A stretch of 23,891 nucleotides of DNA from Bacteroidales bacterium (GTDB lineage Bacteria; Bacteroidota; Bacteroidia; Bacteroidales; ML635J-15): assembly GCA_017997855.1 (NCBI GenBank), contig JAGOEF010000004.1, forward strand, positions 1 to 23,891, given 5' to 3'. The notes beneath the pieces were generated by a model. The model ran no database searches, was not told the origin of the DNA, and saw nothing but the letters and a program-made list of their open reading frames with translations. Positions 16,800 to 23,891 of this stretch are shown here, piece by piece. Every line of letters starts with the position of its first letter. The stretch's first letter is position 1. The translations under genes were made by a program, and so were the position numbers.

Positions 16800-17699
16800 A
16801 TGAAAGTACATTATAACTTCGATGATTTTGGAACAATCAAAAATCCAGTCGTTACCACGGGTTCTTTTGATGGCGTTCATACCGGGCACCGCGTGATAAT
16901 TCAGCGCATTAATTTTTTGGCAAAAGCCATCGATGGCGAATCTGTTCTCATTACATTTTACCCGCATCCACGTAAAATATTGTTTCCGAACGAGACTCAG
17001 GGCTTGTTCATGATTAACACACCGGACGAAAAAGAATACTTATTGTCGAATACAGGTCTAGACCACTTGTTTATTATCAACTTTACCATTGAGTTTTCGA
17101 AAACCCCATCCGAAGTTTTTGTCAAGGATATATTACTCGCAAAACTGGGTGCAAAAATTATCGTGGTTGGGTTTAATCACCATTTCGGACATAATCGTCA
17201 GGGCGATTACCAGTACTTGTATCAACTAAGCAAGGTGGCAAACTTCAGGGTTGAAGAAATTCCGCAACAGGATATCGAAAACGAAGCTGTAAGTTCAACC
17301 CGTATCCGTAAAGCCATACTCGAAGGGAAAATTGGCAGGGCCAACGCCTATCTGAATCATCCGTTTTTCTTCATTACGCAACACCTGAAAGCGAGGAAAG
17401 CAGTGTTCGAAAATTTTTTACAATATACTGTTACCGATTTATTGCCGGAAAAAATTCTTCCTCCCTCTGGTAGGTATGCGGGTAAACTATTAAATGTCAA
17501 TGGAATAACATATATTTTGTGTGATATTTTTGCTAACAGGTTATACTTTTACCTGAATGGTGATTTTGCTGATTCCGACATGAATAAGGGCATTATAGAA
17601 CTGCATATGCAAATAAGAACATTTACTGATGAAGAAGATTTAAACATTTACGATAGCTTTATGCCGGATGTTGTGTTTTTATCGGAATTGATTTATTAA
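16800..17699 (+). CDS. RibF-like FAD synthetase with degenerate riboflavin-kinase domain
   Basis: This 299-residue protein has an N-terminal half that is a good FMN adenylyltransferase domain: GSFDGVHTGH (21-30, the nucleotidyl-transfer HxGH-type site), TFYPHPRKIL (52-61), GFNHHFGHNRQGD (124-136) and SSTRIRKAI (165-173). In RibF the C-terminal riboflavin-kinase domain contains a GxxRGRxLGFPTAN motif and a conserved IGxRPTF-like strand. Here the corresponding region (about 187-299) keeps only faint traces (LPPSGRYAGKLL, IIELHM) and lacks the kinase signature. It may therefore make FAD from FMN only, or may have another role. The gene follows rex by 8 nt. A normal ribF elsewhere in the genome is expected but cannot be seen. 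Confidence 0.8.
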   Translation: MKVHYNFDDFGTIKNPVVTTGSFDGVHTGHRVIIQRINFLAKAIDGESVLITFYPHPRKILFPNETQGLFMINTPDEKEYLLSNTGLDHLFIINFTIEFSKTPSEVFVKDILLAKLGAKIIVVGFNHHFGHNRQGDYQYLYQLSKVANFRVEEIPQQDIENEAVSSTRIRKAILEGKIGRANAYLNHPFFFITQHLKARKAVFENFLQYTVTDLLPEKILPPSGRYAGKLLNVNGITYILCDIFANRLYFYLNGDFADSDMNKGIIELHMQIRTFTDEEDLNIYDSFMPDVVFLSELIY

Positions 17700-17730
17700 T
17701 ATTGAGGTCTAATTTAAAAAAAAGCGAAGT

Positions 17731-19044
17731 ATGAAAGTTGTTATGATAGGTACCGGTTATGTGGGTTTGGTTTCGGGAACCTGCTTTGCCGAGATGGGTG
17801 TACATACTGTTTGTGTTGACATTGATACAGTGAAAATCGAGAACCTGAAAAAAGGCATTATCCCCATTTGGGAGCCCGGTCTCGAAGATATGTTAAAACG
17901 TAATTTTGAGAGTGGCAGACTGAGCTTCTCGACAAGTATTGCCGAAAGCATCAGCGGGGCTGACGCCTGTTTCATTGCTGTGGGAACTCCTCCTGACGAA
18001 GATGGCAGCGCTGATCTTCAATACGTTCTGGCTGTCGCGCGCGAAATTGGGAAAAACATTTCCGACTATCTGGTGGTAGTAACCAAAAGTACAGTTCCTA
18101 TCGGAACATCCGAAAAAGTAAGAACCGCTGTTCAGGAGGAGATAAGACTGCGGGGTTTAAGCATTAGTTTCGATGTGGCCAGTAATCCTGAATTTCTGAA
18201 GGAAGGCGATGCCATCGATGATTGTATGCACCCCGACAGAATTGTTATCGGTACCGATTCCGAAAGGGCACAGGAATTGCTGAACCGTCTTTACAAACCT
18301 TTTGTTTTGAATGGCCACCCCATCATTTTCATGGATATTCCCTCGGCTGAGATAACCAAATATACGGCCAATGCCATGTTGGCTACGAAAATCAGTTTCA
18401 TGAATGATATTGCCAACTTCTGTGAACTGGTGGGTGCTGATATTAACGCTGTGAGAAAAGGAATCGGCAGCGACAGACGAATAGGACAGTACTTTATTTA
18501 TGCCGGAACGGGTTATGGGGGTTCCTGTTTCCCAAAAGATGTAAAAGCAATCATTAAAACAGCTGATAGCAAAGGTTATTCGCTCGAAATTCTCAAAGCG
18601 GTGGAGGATGTTAACGACCGGCAGAAATCGAGATTGTACCAAAAAGCCATGCAATACTTTGGGAATAATCTGCAGGGAAAGAAAATTGCGCTCTGGGGAC
18701 TTTCGTTCAAACCCAACACCGACGATATGCGTGAAGCTCCGGCGCTGGTTCTGATACAACTTCTGGTGAAAGCCGGATGCAAGGTAGTCGCTTACGACCC
18801 CGTAGCCATCGAAGAAACCAAACGTAGAATTGGCAACATTATAGAGTATGTCGAAAATCCATACGATGCAATTGTTGATGCTGATGCTCTTTTCTTAGTT
18901 ACCGAATGGACGGAATTCAGGGTGCTGAACTACGAAAAAATGAAAACAATGCGTCATAAAATTATTTTTGACGGCAGAAACATATACGACCCCAAAGAAT
19001 TGCATGCCCATGGGTTTGAATACTTTGGAATCGGACGAAAATAA
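17731..19044 (+). CDS. ugd: UDP-glucose 6-dehydrogenase
   Basis: This 437-residue enzyme oxidises UDP-glucose to UDP-glucuronate with two NAD+, a precursor step for capsule, exopolysaccharide or LPS sugars. The N-terminal NAD-binding site is GTGYVGLVSG (7-16) with the adenosine-ribose aspartate in CVDID (28-32). Other family blocks are VGTPPDEDGSADL (84-96), STVPIGTSEKV (120-130) and SNPEFLKEGDA (151-161). The catalytic cysteine is C266 in GYGGSCFPKD, and the C-terminal UDP-binding domain includes GLSFKPNTDDMRE. All catalytic residues are present. It is a metabolic gene in an otherwise signalling and redox operon. The 31-nt gap before it is the largest in the run, but I see no strong promoter there. 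Confidence 0.96.
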   Translation: MKVVMIGTGYVGLVSGTCFAEMGVHTVCVDIDTVKIENLKKGIIPIWEPGLEDMLKRNFESGRLSFSTSIAESISGADACFIAVGTPPDEDGSADLQYVLAVAREIGKNISDYLVVVTKSTVPIGTSEKVRTAVQEEIRLRGLSISFDVASNPEFLKEGDAIDDCMHPDRIVIGTDSERAQELLNRLYKPFVLNGHPIIFMDIPSAEITKYTANAMLATKISFMNDIANFCELVGADINAVRKGIGSDRRIGQYFIYAGTGYGGSCFPKDVKAIIKTADSKGYSLEILKAVEDVNDRQKSRLYQKAMQYFGNNLQGKKIALWGLSFKPNTDDMREAPALVLIQLLVKAGCKVVAYDPVAIEETKRRIGNIIEYVENPYDAIVDADALFLVTEWTEFRVLNYEKMKTMRHKIIFDGRNIYDPKELHAHGFEYFGIGRK

Positions 19045-19053
19045 CATCCTTAC

Positions 19054-19305
19054 ATGGAAAAAACAGTAGAAATAACCATTTGCCTTGGCAGCTCGTGCTT
19101 TAGTCGCGGTAACAAAGAAATGGTGAGTGTGATTCAGGACTATCTCGAGGAACACAAACTCAAGGAACAGGTCAAATTTAAAGGTGGCCACTGCTTTGGT
19201 AATTGCAGCAATGGACCGGTAATAAAAATAAATGGTCAGCCCTATTATGGGGTTTCCAAAATCGGTATTACCGATATTCTGAACCAGGCGTTTAACCTCG
19301 AATAA
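19054..19305 (+). CDS. Small thioredoxin-like [2Fe-2S] ferredoxin
   Basis: This 83-residue stand-alone version of the NuoE cluster domain has C10-x4-C15 (CLGSSC) and C47-x3-C51 (CFGNC), followed by SNGPVIKINGQPYYG. All four [2Fe-2S] ligands are present, unlike in the N-terminal domain of the NuoF-like protein. It lies 9 nt after ugd and 11 nt before the PAS-type sensory hydrogenase. Small proteins of this kind are commonly encoded directly upstream of HydS-type hydrogenases, so it is likely the electron carrier to or from that sensor. There is no signal peptide or membrane segment. Confidence 0.9.
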   Translation: MEKTVEITICLGSSCFSRGNKEMVSVIQDYLEEHKLKEQVKFKGGHCFGNCSNGPVIKINGQPYYGVSKIGITDILNQAFNLE

Positions 19306-19316
19306 ACCAACGGCAA

Positions 19317-21149
19317 ATGGAATTGATACAATTCGACAAATCGAAATGCACCCTCTGCTATGCTTGCGTGAGAGCCTGTCCTGTGCGGGCCATTCATGTA
19401 AACAACGAAAATAACGGGGTTTCGATTATTCACGAACGGTGCATTGGTTGCGGCAATTGCTACACCAATTGTGCCTCGAAGGCAATTTTGTATTACGGTA
19501 GTATAAACGAAACACAAGCTTTACTTGCAAAATACACCTGCATGGCCATTGTTGATCCTTGTATTGCCGCCGAATTTCCTGATGTCACCGACTACCGGAA
19601 TTTTGTGGGGATGATTAAAGCCATTGGGTTCCGCTATGTTTGTGAAATTTCGTATGGCGCAGGATTGGTTGCCGATGAGTATAAAACCCATTTCGAGAAT
19701 TTTCGCGGGAAATATCATATCACCTCGGCATGCACACCTGTGGTTGAATATGTAAGAAAATATCAGCCCGGGTTAATAGACAGCCTGATTCCTGTATTAA
19801 CCCCCATGCTCGCAACGGCTAAAGCATGTCGTGCCATTTATGGCAACGATATTAGAATAATTGCTATCACTCCCTGCATCGGGCAAAAACTGGAAGCGCA
19901 CGAGTTCAATGGTTTAGTACATTCTGTGCTTACTTTTGAGGAATTACGTGAGTTGTTTTCACAAAAAGATATTGCCGAAAACTCGGTTGAATTTTCGGAG
20001 TTCGACCCGCCCTATGGAGGAAAAGGTTCACTTTTTCCTATCAGTACCGGTCTGCTGGAGGCAGGCAATATTGCCACCGAGGCGGGAGTCAATCGTATTA
20101 TAACCCGTGACGGTCCCGATGAGTTTCGTGACAATATTGACGACTTCTCGCGTATAGCAGCCGTAAAGCACCATTTGAATGCTTACTTCTGCAAAGGCTG
20201 TTGTACCGGTCCATGTACTTCGGCCAAACGATCGTATCTGCAAAACCACAGCCTGGTAGTCGATTTTACAATGAAGCGGGTGGCATTTTGTAACGAAAAC
20301 CAACCCGATACACTGGCGAATATTCAGCTGAACCGTAGCTTTACTGCTGACGACCAGCGCTTGCCAATGCCCGATCCGGCCCGGGTTCAGGAGATACTCA
20401 AAATGTTGGGGCGTGATATGAACGACAACCACGGTTGCCAGTCGTGCGGATATAAAAGCTGTACAGAGTTTGCTGTTCATGTGGCTAAAGGCCTTGCCAA
20501 GCCTGAACTCTGCGTTACCTATACCCTCCGCAACAGCCAGGAGTTCATAAAACAGCTTACCATCACCAATAAAAAACTTGCCGAAACCCAAAAAGCGCTC
20601 GAAATTTCGGAACGCAAACTCAGGCAGGATCATAGTGTGGTAAAAGAAACCATGAACTTACTGGAAGCCATTATGCAAAAACTGCCTTCTGGGGTTGTGC
20701 TGGCCGACAAAAACCTGAAAATCATTCAGTCGAACGAAAAATTCATTCAGATTATTGGCCGCGAAGCCGAAGAAATCAACGAGATTGTACCCGGGCTTAC
20801 AGGTGCCGACCTAAAAACGATATTACCTCAGTCGGTATATACCCTTTTTGGTTATGTGCTGGGCAACAATCAGCCGGTCGAAAACAAAGATATCAGCTAC
20901 GATGATAAACTCCTTAATGTATCGGTGTTCCCGATAAAAAAAGGTGAAATTGCCGGAGCTATATTCCGCGACCTGTATCAGCCCGAGGTTCGCCGCGAAG
21001 AAGTGATTAACCGGGTAAACGAAGTCATTGAGAAAAACCTGCAGATGGTTCAGCAAATTGGCTTCCTGCTTGGAGAAGGTGCTTCCGAAACAGAACGCAT
21101 GCTCAACAGTATTATAGAATCGTATCAAAAAAGCAACCGGCAGCCATAA
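19317..21149 (+). CDS. Sensory [FeFe] hydrogenase with PAS domain (HydS-like, group C)
   Basis: This 610-residue protein begins with two [4Fe-4S] ferredoxin sites (C11/14/17/21 and C42/45/48/52). The H-cluster domain (about 70-325) has L1 TSACTPVV, with A138 at the proton-relay cysteine and C139 kept but followed by T instead of P. L2 is TPCIGQKLE, with C187, T185 for methionine and Q190 for lysine. L3 is FCKGCCTGPC, with C292 and C295 plus extra C296 and C300. A four-cysteine Fe-S domain (C374, C377, C382, C399) and a coiled linker lead to a PAS domain (about 445-555) and a conserved helical tail with EKNLQMVQQIGFLLGE. HydS proteins of this layout bind an H-cluster but turn over slowly and are regarded as sensors. 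The PP2C phosphatase encoded 3 nt downstream is the probable output. Confidence 0.93.
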   Translation: MELIQFDKSKCTLCYACVRACPVRAIHVNNENNGVSIIHERCIGCGNCYTNCASKAILYYGSINETQALLAKYTCMAIVDPCIAAEFPDVTDYRNFVGMIKAIGFRYVCEISYGAGLVADEYKTHFENFRGKYHITSACTPVVEYVRKYQPGLIDSLIPVLTPMLATAKACRAIYGNDIRIIAITPCIGQKLEAHEFNGLVHSVLTFEELRELFSQKDIAENSVEFSEFDPPYGGKGSLFPISTGLLEAGNIATEAGVNRIITRDGPDEFRDNIDDFSRIAAVKHHLNAYFCKGCCTGPCTSAKRSYLQNHSLVVDFTMKRVAFCNENQPDTLANIQLNRSFTADDQRLPMPDPARVQEILKMLGRDMNDNHGCQSCGYKSCTEFAVHVAKGLAKPELCVTYTLRNSQEFIKQLTITNKKLAETQKALEISERKLRQDHSVVKETMNLLEAIMQKLPSGVVLADKNLKIIQSNEKFIQIIGREAEEINEIVPGLTGADLKTILPQSVYTLFGYVLGNNQPVENKDISYDDKLLNVSVFPIKKGEIAGAIFRDLYQPEVRREEVINRVNEVIEKNLQMVQQIGFLLGEGASETERMLNSIIESYQKSNRQP

Positions 21150-21152
21150 ACC

Positions 21153-22337
21153 ATGCACAACGACTTTTTCATAGAAATTGATGCCCGACAGATAAACCAT
21201 CAGGGTCAAAAAATCTGCGGAGATGTGTTCATGAAGCGTCGTATCAAAGAGGAGAACCGTTTTATTGTAGTATTGAGCGATGGCATGGGGCATGGCGTTA
21301 AGGCCAATATTCTGGCCAGCCTGACAGCAACCATGGCAATGAATTTTACCATTGAGCACCGCGATCCGGGACGAATTGCCGAAATCATCATGAAAACCCT
21401 GCCGGTGTGTAAGGAACGGAAAATTGCCTATGCCACCTTTACCATAATTGATGTTACTACGCACGATAAGGTTCAGATTATTGAGTACGACAACCCGCAT
21501 GTTATGGCTTTTCGTGACGGAAAGCCCATGCAGCTCGACTGGCACGAAATTGAATTATCGAAATACGCCCAACACGACAAAAAGCTTTTCACTACAGGTT
21601 TTTATCCTCACCTGGGCGACAGGCTTATTCTGGTTTCCGATGGGGTAGCCCAGTCGGGCATGGGTTCCGAAACATTCCCATTTGGGTGGGGTGTCGATAA
21701 AATTACAAACTATGTAGCTGGGCTGATTGAGGCCGATCACAATATTTCGGCAGCCCGTTTGTCCGAAAAAATTGTCAACCGCTCAGTACTGAACGATGGC
21801 TATAAATCGAAAGACGATACCAGCTGTGCTTCGCTCTACTTCAGAGAACCCCGGAAATTGCTGCTGGTGACCGGTCCACCCTTCGAAGCCTCCTATGATG
21901 CGCGTTTGGCGACCATAATCAGAGAACACAGCGGAAAAAAAGTGGTTTGCGGGGGTACCACCACCGATATCGTTTCGCGTGAACTGGGGGTGGAGGTTAC
22001 CAACAGCCTCGACTTTTACGACAAGGAGCTTCCTCCGGTAGCTTATATGCCGGGTATCGACCTTGTTACCGAAGGTATACTCACCCTGAATAAGGTAAAC
22101 CGCCTGTTACGTGATTTCGACAGCGACTACCTGACGGGCAAAGGTCCTGCCGACCAGATTGTAAAAATGTTTCACGAAAGCGACCGTATCGATTTCGTGG
22201 TGGGTACCAAGGTTAACGAAGCCCATCAGGATCCAAATGTTCCCGTGGACCTCGAAATACGGCGTACCATCATAAACCGTATCGCACGTTTACTCGACGA
22301 AAAATTTCTGAAAGAAGTAAGCATCTCTTATTTGTAA
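21153..22337 (+). CDS. SpoIIE/PP2C-family protein phosphatase with C-terminal extension
   Basis: The protein has 394 residues. The PP2C domain (about 1-230) retains the metal-binding acids: D24 in CGDVF, D43 in LSDGMGHGVKA, D163 in VSDGVAQ and D221/D222 in KDDTS. It should dephosphorylate Ser/Thr-phosphoproteins in the cytoplasm. The remaining ~160 residues (about 235-394) begin LLLVTGPPFEASYD and include VCGGTTTDIVSRELG. I do not recognise a named domain there, although phosphatases next to HydS genes share this length. Placement 3 nt after the PAS-type sensor makes it that sensor's likely effector. No cognate kinase of the RsbW/SpoIIAB type is visible. It is the last gene of the plus-strand run. 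Confidence 0.9.
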   Translation: MHNDFFIEIDARQINHQGQKICGDVFMKRRIKEENRFIVVLSDGMGHGVKANILASLTATMAMNFTIEHRDPGRIAEIIMKTLPVCKERKIAYATFTIIDVTTHDKVQIIEYDNPHVMAFRDGKPMQLDWHEIELSKYAQHDKKLFTTGFYPHLGDRLILVSDGVAQSGMGSETFPFGWGVDKITNYVAGLIEADHNISAARLSEKIVNRSVLNDGYKSKDDTSCASLYFREPRKLLLVTGPPFEASYDARLATIIREHSGKKVVCGGTTTDIVSRELGVEVTNSLDFYDKELPPVAYMPGIDLVTEGILTLNKVNRLLRDFDSDYLTGKGPADQIVKMFHESDRIDFVVGTKVNEAHQDPNVPVDLEIRRTIINRIARLLDEKFLKEVSISYL

Positions 22338-22416
22338 GTAGTTTTGCTTTTTTGCTGAAGATTTACCAACCGGGAATACCAAAGCGTATTCTATTTTGAA
22401 AGTCATTCACGAAATA

Positions 22417-22468
22417 CCCCGACTCCGCTGCGATAACCGGTAAAAGTGGTCGCCGGGCGGAGGCGGGG
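22417..22468. terminator. GC-rich hairpin between convergent units
   Basis: CCCCGACTCCGC (22417-22428) pairs with GCGGAGGCGGGG (22457-22468) at 11 of 12 positions. The inner bases GCGA..ACC and GGTCGC can extend the stem. It lies between the phosphatase gene and the convergent lipoprotein gene, so it could end transcription from both sides. No run of T follows either arm, so it may instead be a REP-like repeat. The rest of 22338-22526 shows no coding sequence. Confidence 0.5.
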
Positions 22469-22526
22469 TGTCCAAACAATATTCAATCAGAATTTATTTT
22501 GGCAAGGTGCAACCTCACCTGTCCAA

Positions 22527-23369
22527 TCAATTCCCGTTTATCAGATTTCCGCTACCGCCACCTCCTGAGTTTATGCTAGGATTTCCCCGGTAAATAACAT
22601 CACCACTGCCATCAATTTCGACCAACAGGTTCTCGGTTGCCCACACTTCAGCATTTCCGCTACCATCGATAAAGACACTGGTGGTTTCGGTTTCGAGGTT
22701 GAAACCATAGAAGTCGCCCGATCCATCGATATGCAGAATATTTGAGGCTGACCAACCACTTGCAAAAACATCACCGCTTCCATTGATACGGAACGAAGAA
22801 TTGGCAAGTTCAGTTTCGAGGTGCAGATTGCCGCTGCCGTCGATAGTGGCACTCAGGCTTTGGCCCTTTCCTTCAAGGTTCAAATCACCGCTACCGTCGA
22901 TTTCGAGGGTAATATTATCGGCTTCGAGCCACTGGAATCCAACATTACCCGATCCGTTGATGTCGATTTCAAGGCTGCTTATTGTGTCGAAAACTCCATT
23001 AGTAGTCAGGTCGCCACTACCGTCAATTTTAACATAATTTACCTCGTCAGTATAAATGTAAACAGTTACCGGAAGAGTGGGTCTCACATTGTAGCCGTGC
23101 ATGAACTCAACAGTGCATATGCCATTGCTGACTTCGGTACTAACCAGATTGATGATATTTTCCTGTGCTTCAACAAGAATTTTAGCTGAGTCGCTTTTAA
23201 CAAGTACTACATCAATCATGTCGTTAATCTCAACTCCGTTAATTCCACGACTGTCTCTTTCAATACTGGTAAGTTGCCCAACGCCCCTTACGTAATCGTG
23301 CGGGAAATAGCACGACGATAACCCTCCAAGCAGTGCAGCAATGGCTGCAATTAATGCGAATCGTTTCAT
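22527..23369 (-). CDS. DUF2807 (GIN-domain) lipoprotein
   Basis: This 280-residue predicted lipoprotein has a signal peptide with a lipobox ending LSSC (C20), so it is attached to a membrane by a lipid anchor. The body is a right-handed beta-helix-like series in which [DN]GSG[DN] recurs eight times at 18-22-residue intervals (from VKIDGSGDL to VEIDGSGDV). The N-terminal head, with INDMIDVVLVKSD, is typical of DUF2807, formerly called a putative auto-transporter adhesin. Each repeat probably forms one helix turn. The function of the family is not established. It ends in a glycine-rich tail (SINSGGGGSGNLINGN). It lies 18 nt downstream of the beta-barrel gene and is probably co-transcribed with it. 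Confidence 0.88.
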   Translation of the reverse strand: MKRFALIAAIAALLGGLSSCYFPHDYVRGVGQLTSIERDSRGINGVEINDMIDVVLVKSDSAKILVEAQENIINLVSTEVSNGICTVEFMHGYNVRPTLPVTVYIYTDEVNYVKIDGSGDLTTNGVFDTISSLEIDINGSGNVGFQWLEADNITLEIDGSGDLNLEGKGQSLSATIDGSGNLHLETELANSSFRINGSGDVFASGWSASNILHIDGSGDFYGFNLETETTSVFIDGSGNAEVWATENLLVEIDGSGDVIYRGNPSINSGGGGSGNLINGN

Positions 23370-23387
23370 ATTTATAATTATTTTATA

Positions 23388-23891
23388 TTAGAATTTACCA
23401 ATTTTAAGACTTACACCTGCATTAAAACCGTTCATCAGATTGTTGTTCCCGATAATCTGTCCGGCACCACCGGAATACTCAAGATAAATATTCGAAGTAT
23501 AGCGATAACTGGCATGCACTGCAAGTCTGAAGAAGCGTGTCATATTGAATTGCAGCTCAAGTCCCGGCTGAACGTAAAAATATGCATAATAGCTTTCGGG
23601 ATAATAATCGTAGTTTTCGGCAAAATAGTAGTAATTGCCCATATAGCCTACGCCTCCTGCGCCAATGCTGACAGGTACCGAAAGGTTGATGGCTTTCTGG
23701 GGAAATATATTGGCTGCAAACAGTAAACCACCATAAGCACCCGAATACAGGTAATACGAGTTGTTTAAACTGGCATCGGGACGGGGTTCCGAAACAAAAG
23801 CATTAACATCAAGACCGACCTCAAACATGTGGTCAACAACCCAGGCTGTCCGGATGCCCCCGATGAAGGCATTACGGCCTGCTATCTGAGT
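23388..23891 (-). CDS. Outer-membrane beta-barrel protein, C-terminal part (5' end outside window)
   Basis: The reading frame is open from the right edge to the stop at 23388, giving at least 167 residues. A methionine at 23828 is internal, because the frame continues upstream as IGGIRTAWVVDH without a stop. The visible part alternates aromatic-rich strands and glycine turns (for example YFYVQPGLELQFNMTRFFRL, then YRYTSNIYLEYSGGAGQ), and it ends MNGFNAGVSLKIGKF with a terminal phenylalanine. This is typical of a barrel recognised by the BAM complex. No specific function can be assigned. It is the upstream neighbour of the DUF2807 lipoprotein gene. Confidence 0.8.
   Translation of the reverse strand, partial: TQIAGRNAFIGGIRTAWVVDHMFEVGLDVNAFVSEPRPDASLNNSYYLYSGAYGGLLFAANIFPQKAINLSVPVSIGAGGVGYMGNYYYFAENYDYYPESYYAYFYVQPGLELQFNMTRFFRLAVHASYRYTSNIYLEYSGGAGQIIGNNNLMNGFNAGVSLKIGKF

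Noticed and set aside
17700..17730. Separate promoter for ugd
   Set aside because: The 31-nt gap has no TAnnTTTG box at suitable spacing. A TATTTTTG inside the preceding gene (17525-17532) is too far upstream and lacks support.
21948..21980. ASKHA-type phosphate loop (GGTTTD) in the phosphatase extension
   Set aside because: The short match to the hydantoinase/acetone-carboxylase loop stands alone; the other ASKHA motifs are not seen, so it is probably chance.
22587..23030. CRISPR or DNA tandem array
   Set aside because: The periodicity is at protein level ([DN]GSG turns within one reading frame). The nucleotide repeats are short and diverged, with no spacer structure.

Overview
The window comes from a member of the Bacteroidota, most likely an anaerobic or fermentative Bacteroidales-type organism. 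The evidence is a type IX secretion (T9SS) cargo protein with a type B C-terminal sorting domain, PorP/SprF and PorE-like outer-membrane partners, several promoters of the TTG / TAnnTTTG type, no Shine-Dalgarno sequences in front of most genes, and an [FeFe]-hydrogenase-type gene set. No rRNA, tRNA, CRISPR array, transposase or phage gene was seen.

Region 1 (1-7996) is a T9SS surface module. After a gene-free, repeat-containing stretch (1-357), a 1479-residue PKD-repeat protein lies on the minus strand. It is divergent from a PorP/SprF-family barrel protein and a PorE-like TPR / beta-propeller / OmpA protein, with candidate promoters for both directions packed into 75 bp. An ECF sigma factor (minus strand, stop codon abutting the PorE-like stop codon) follows.

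Region 2 (8501-22337) is the unusual part: twelve same-strand genes with gaps of 31 nt or less. In order they are a NuoE/HndA-like subunit, a NuoF/HndC/HydB-like flavoprotein, a HydA-like [FeFe] hydrogenase subunit with altered active-site motifs, a sensory [FeFe] hydrogenase fused to a histidine kinase, a single-domain response regulator, a receiver-histidine kinase hybrid, the NADH/NAD+ sensor Rex, a RibF-like FAD synthetase whose riboflavin-kinase half has lost its signature, UDP-glucose 6-dehydrogenase, a small [2Fe-2S] thioredoxin-like ferredoxin, a second sensory [FeFe] hydrogenase carrying a PAS domain, and a SpoIIE/PP2C phosphatase. A canonical promoter and two adjacent Rex-like palindromes lie just upstream. 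I infer a redox and/or H2-sensing island: an NAD(H)-linked flavo-iron-sulfur complex is encoded together with two H-cluster sensors, one feeding a phosphorelay and one a phosphatase, plus a transcriptional NADH sensor. Maturases HydE/F/G and any DNA-binding output regulator other than Rex are not in the window.

Region 3 (22338-23891) holds a GC-rich hairpin between convergent units, a DUF2807-type lipoprotein with eight [DN]GSG repeats, and the C-terminal part of an outer-membrane beta-barrel protein that runs off the right edge.
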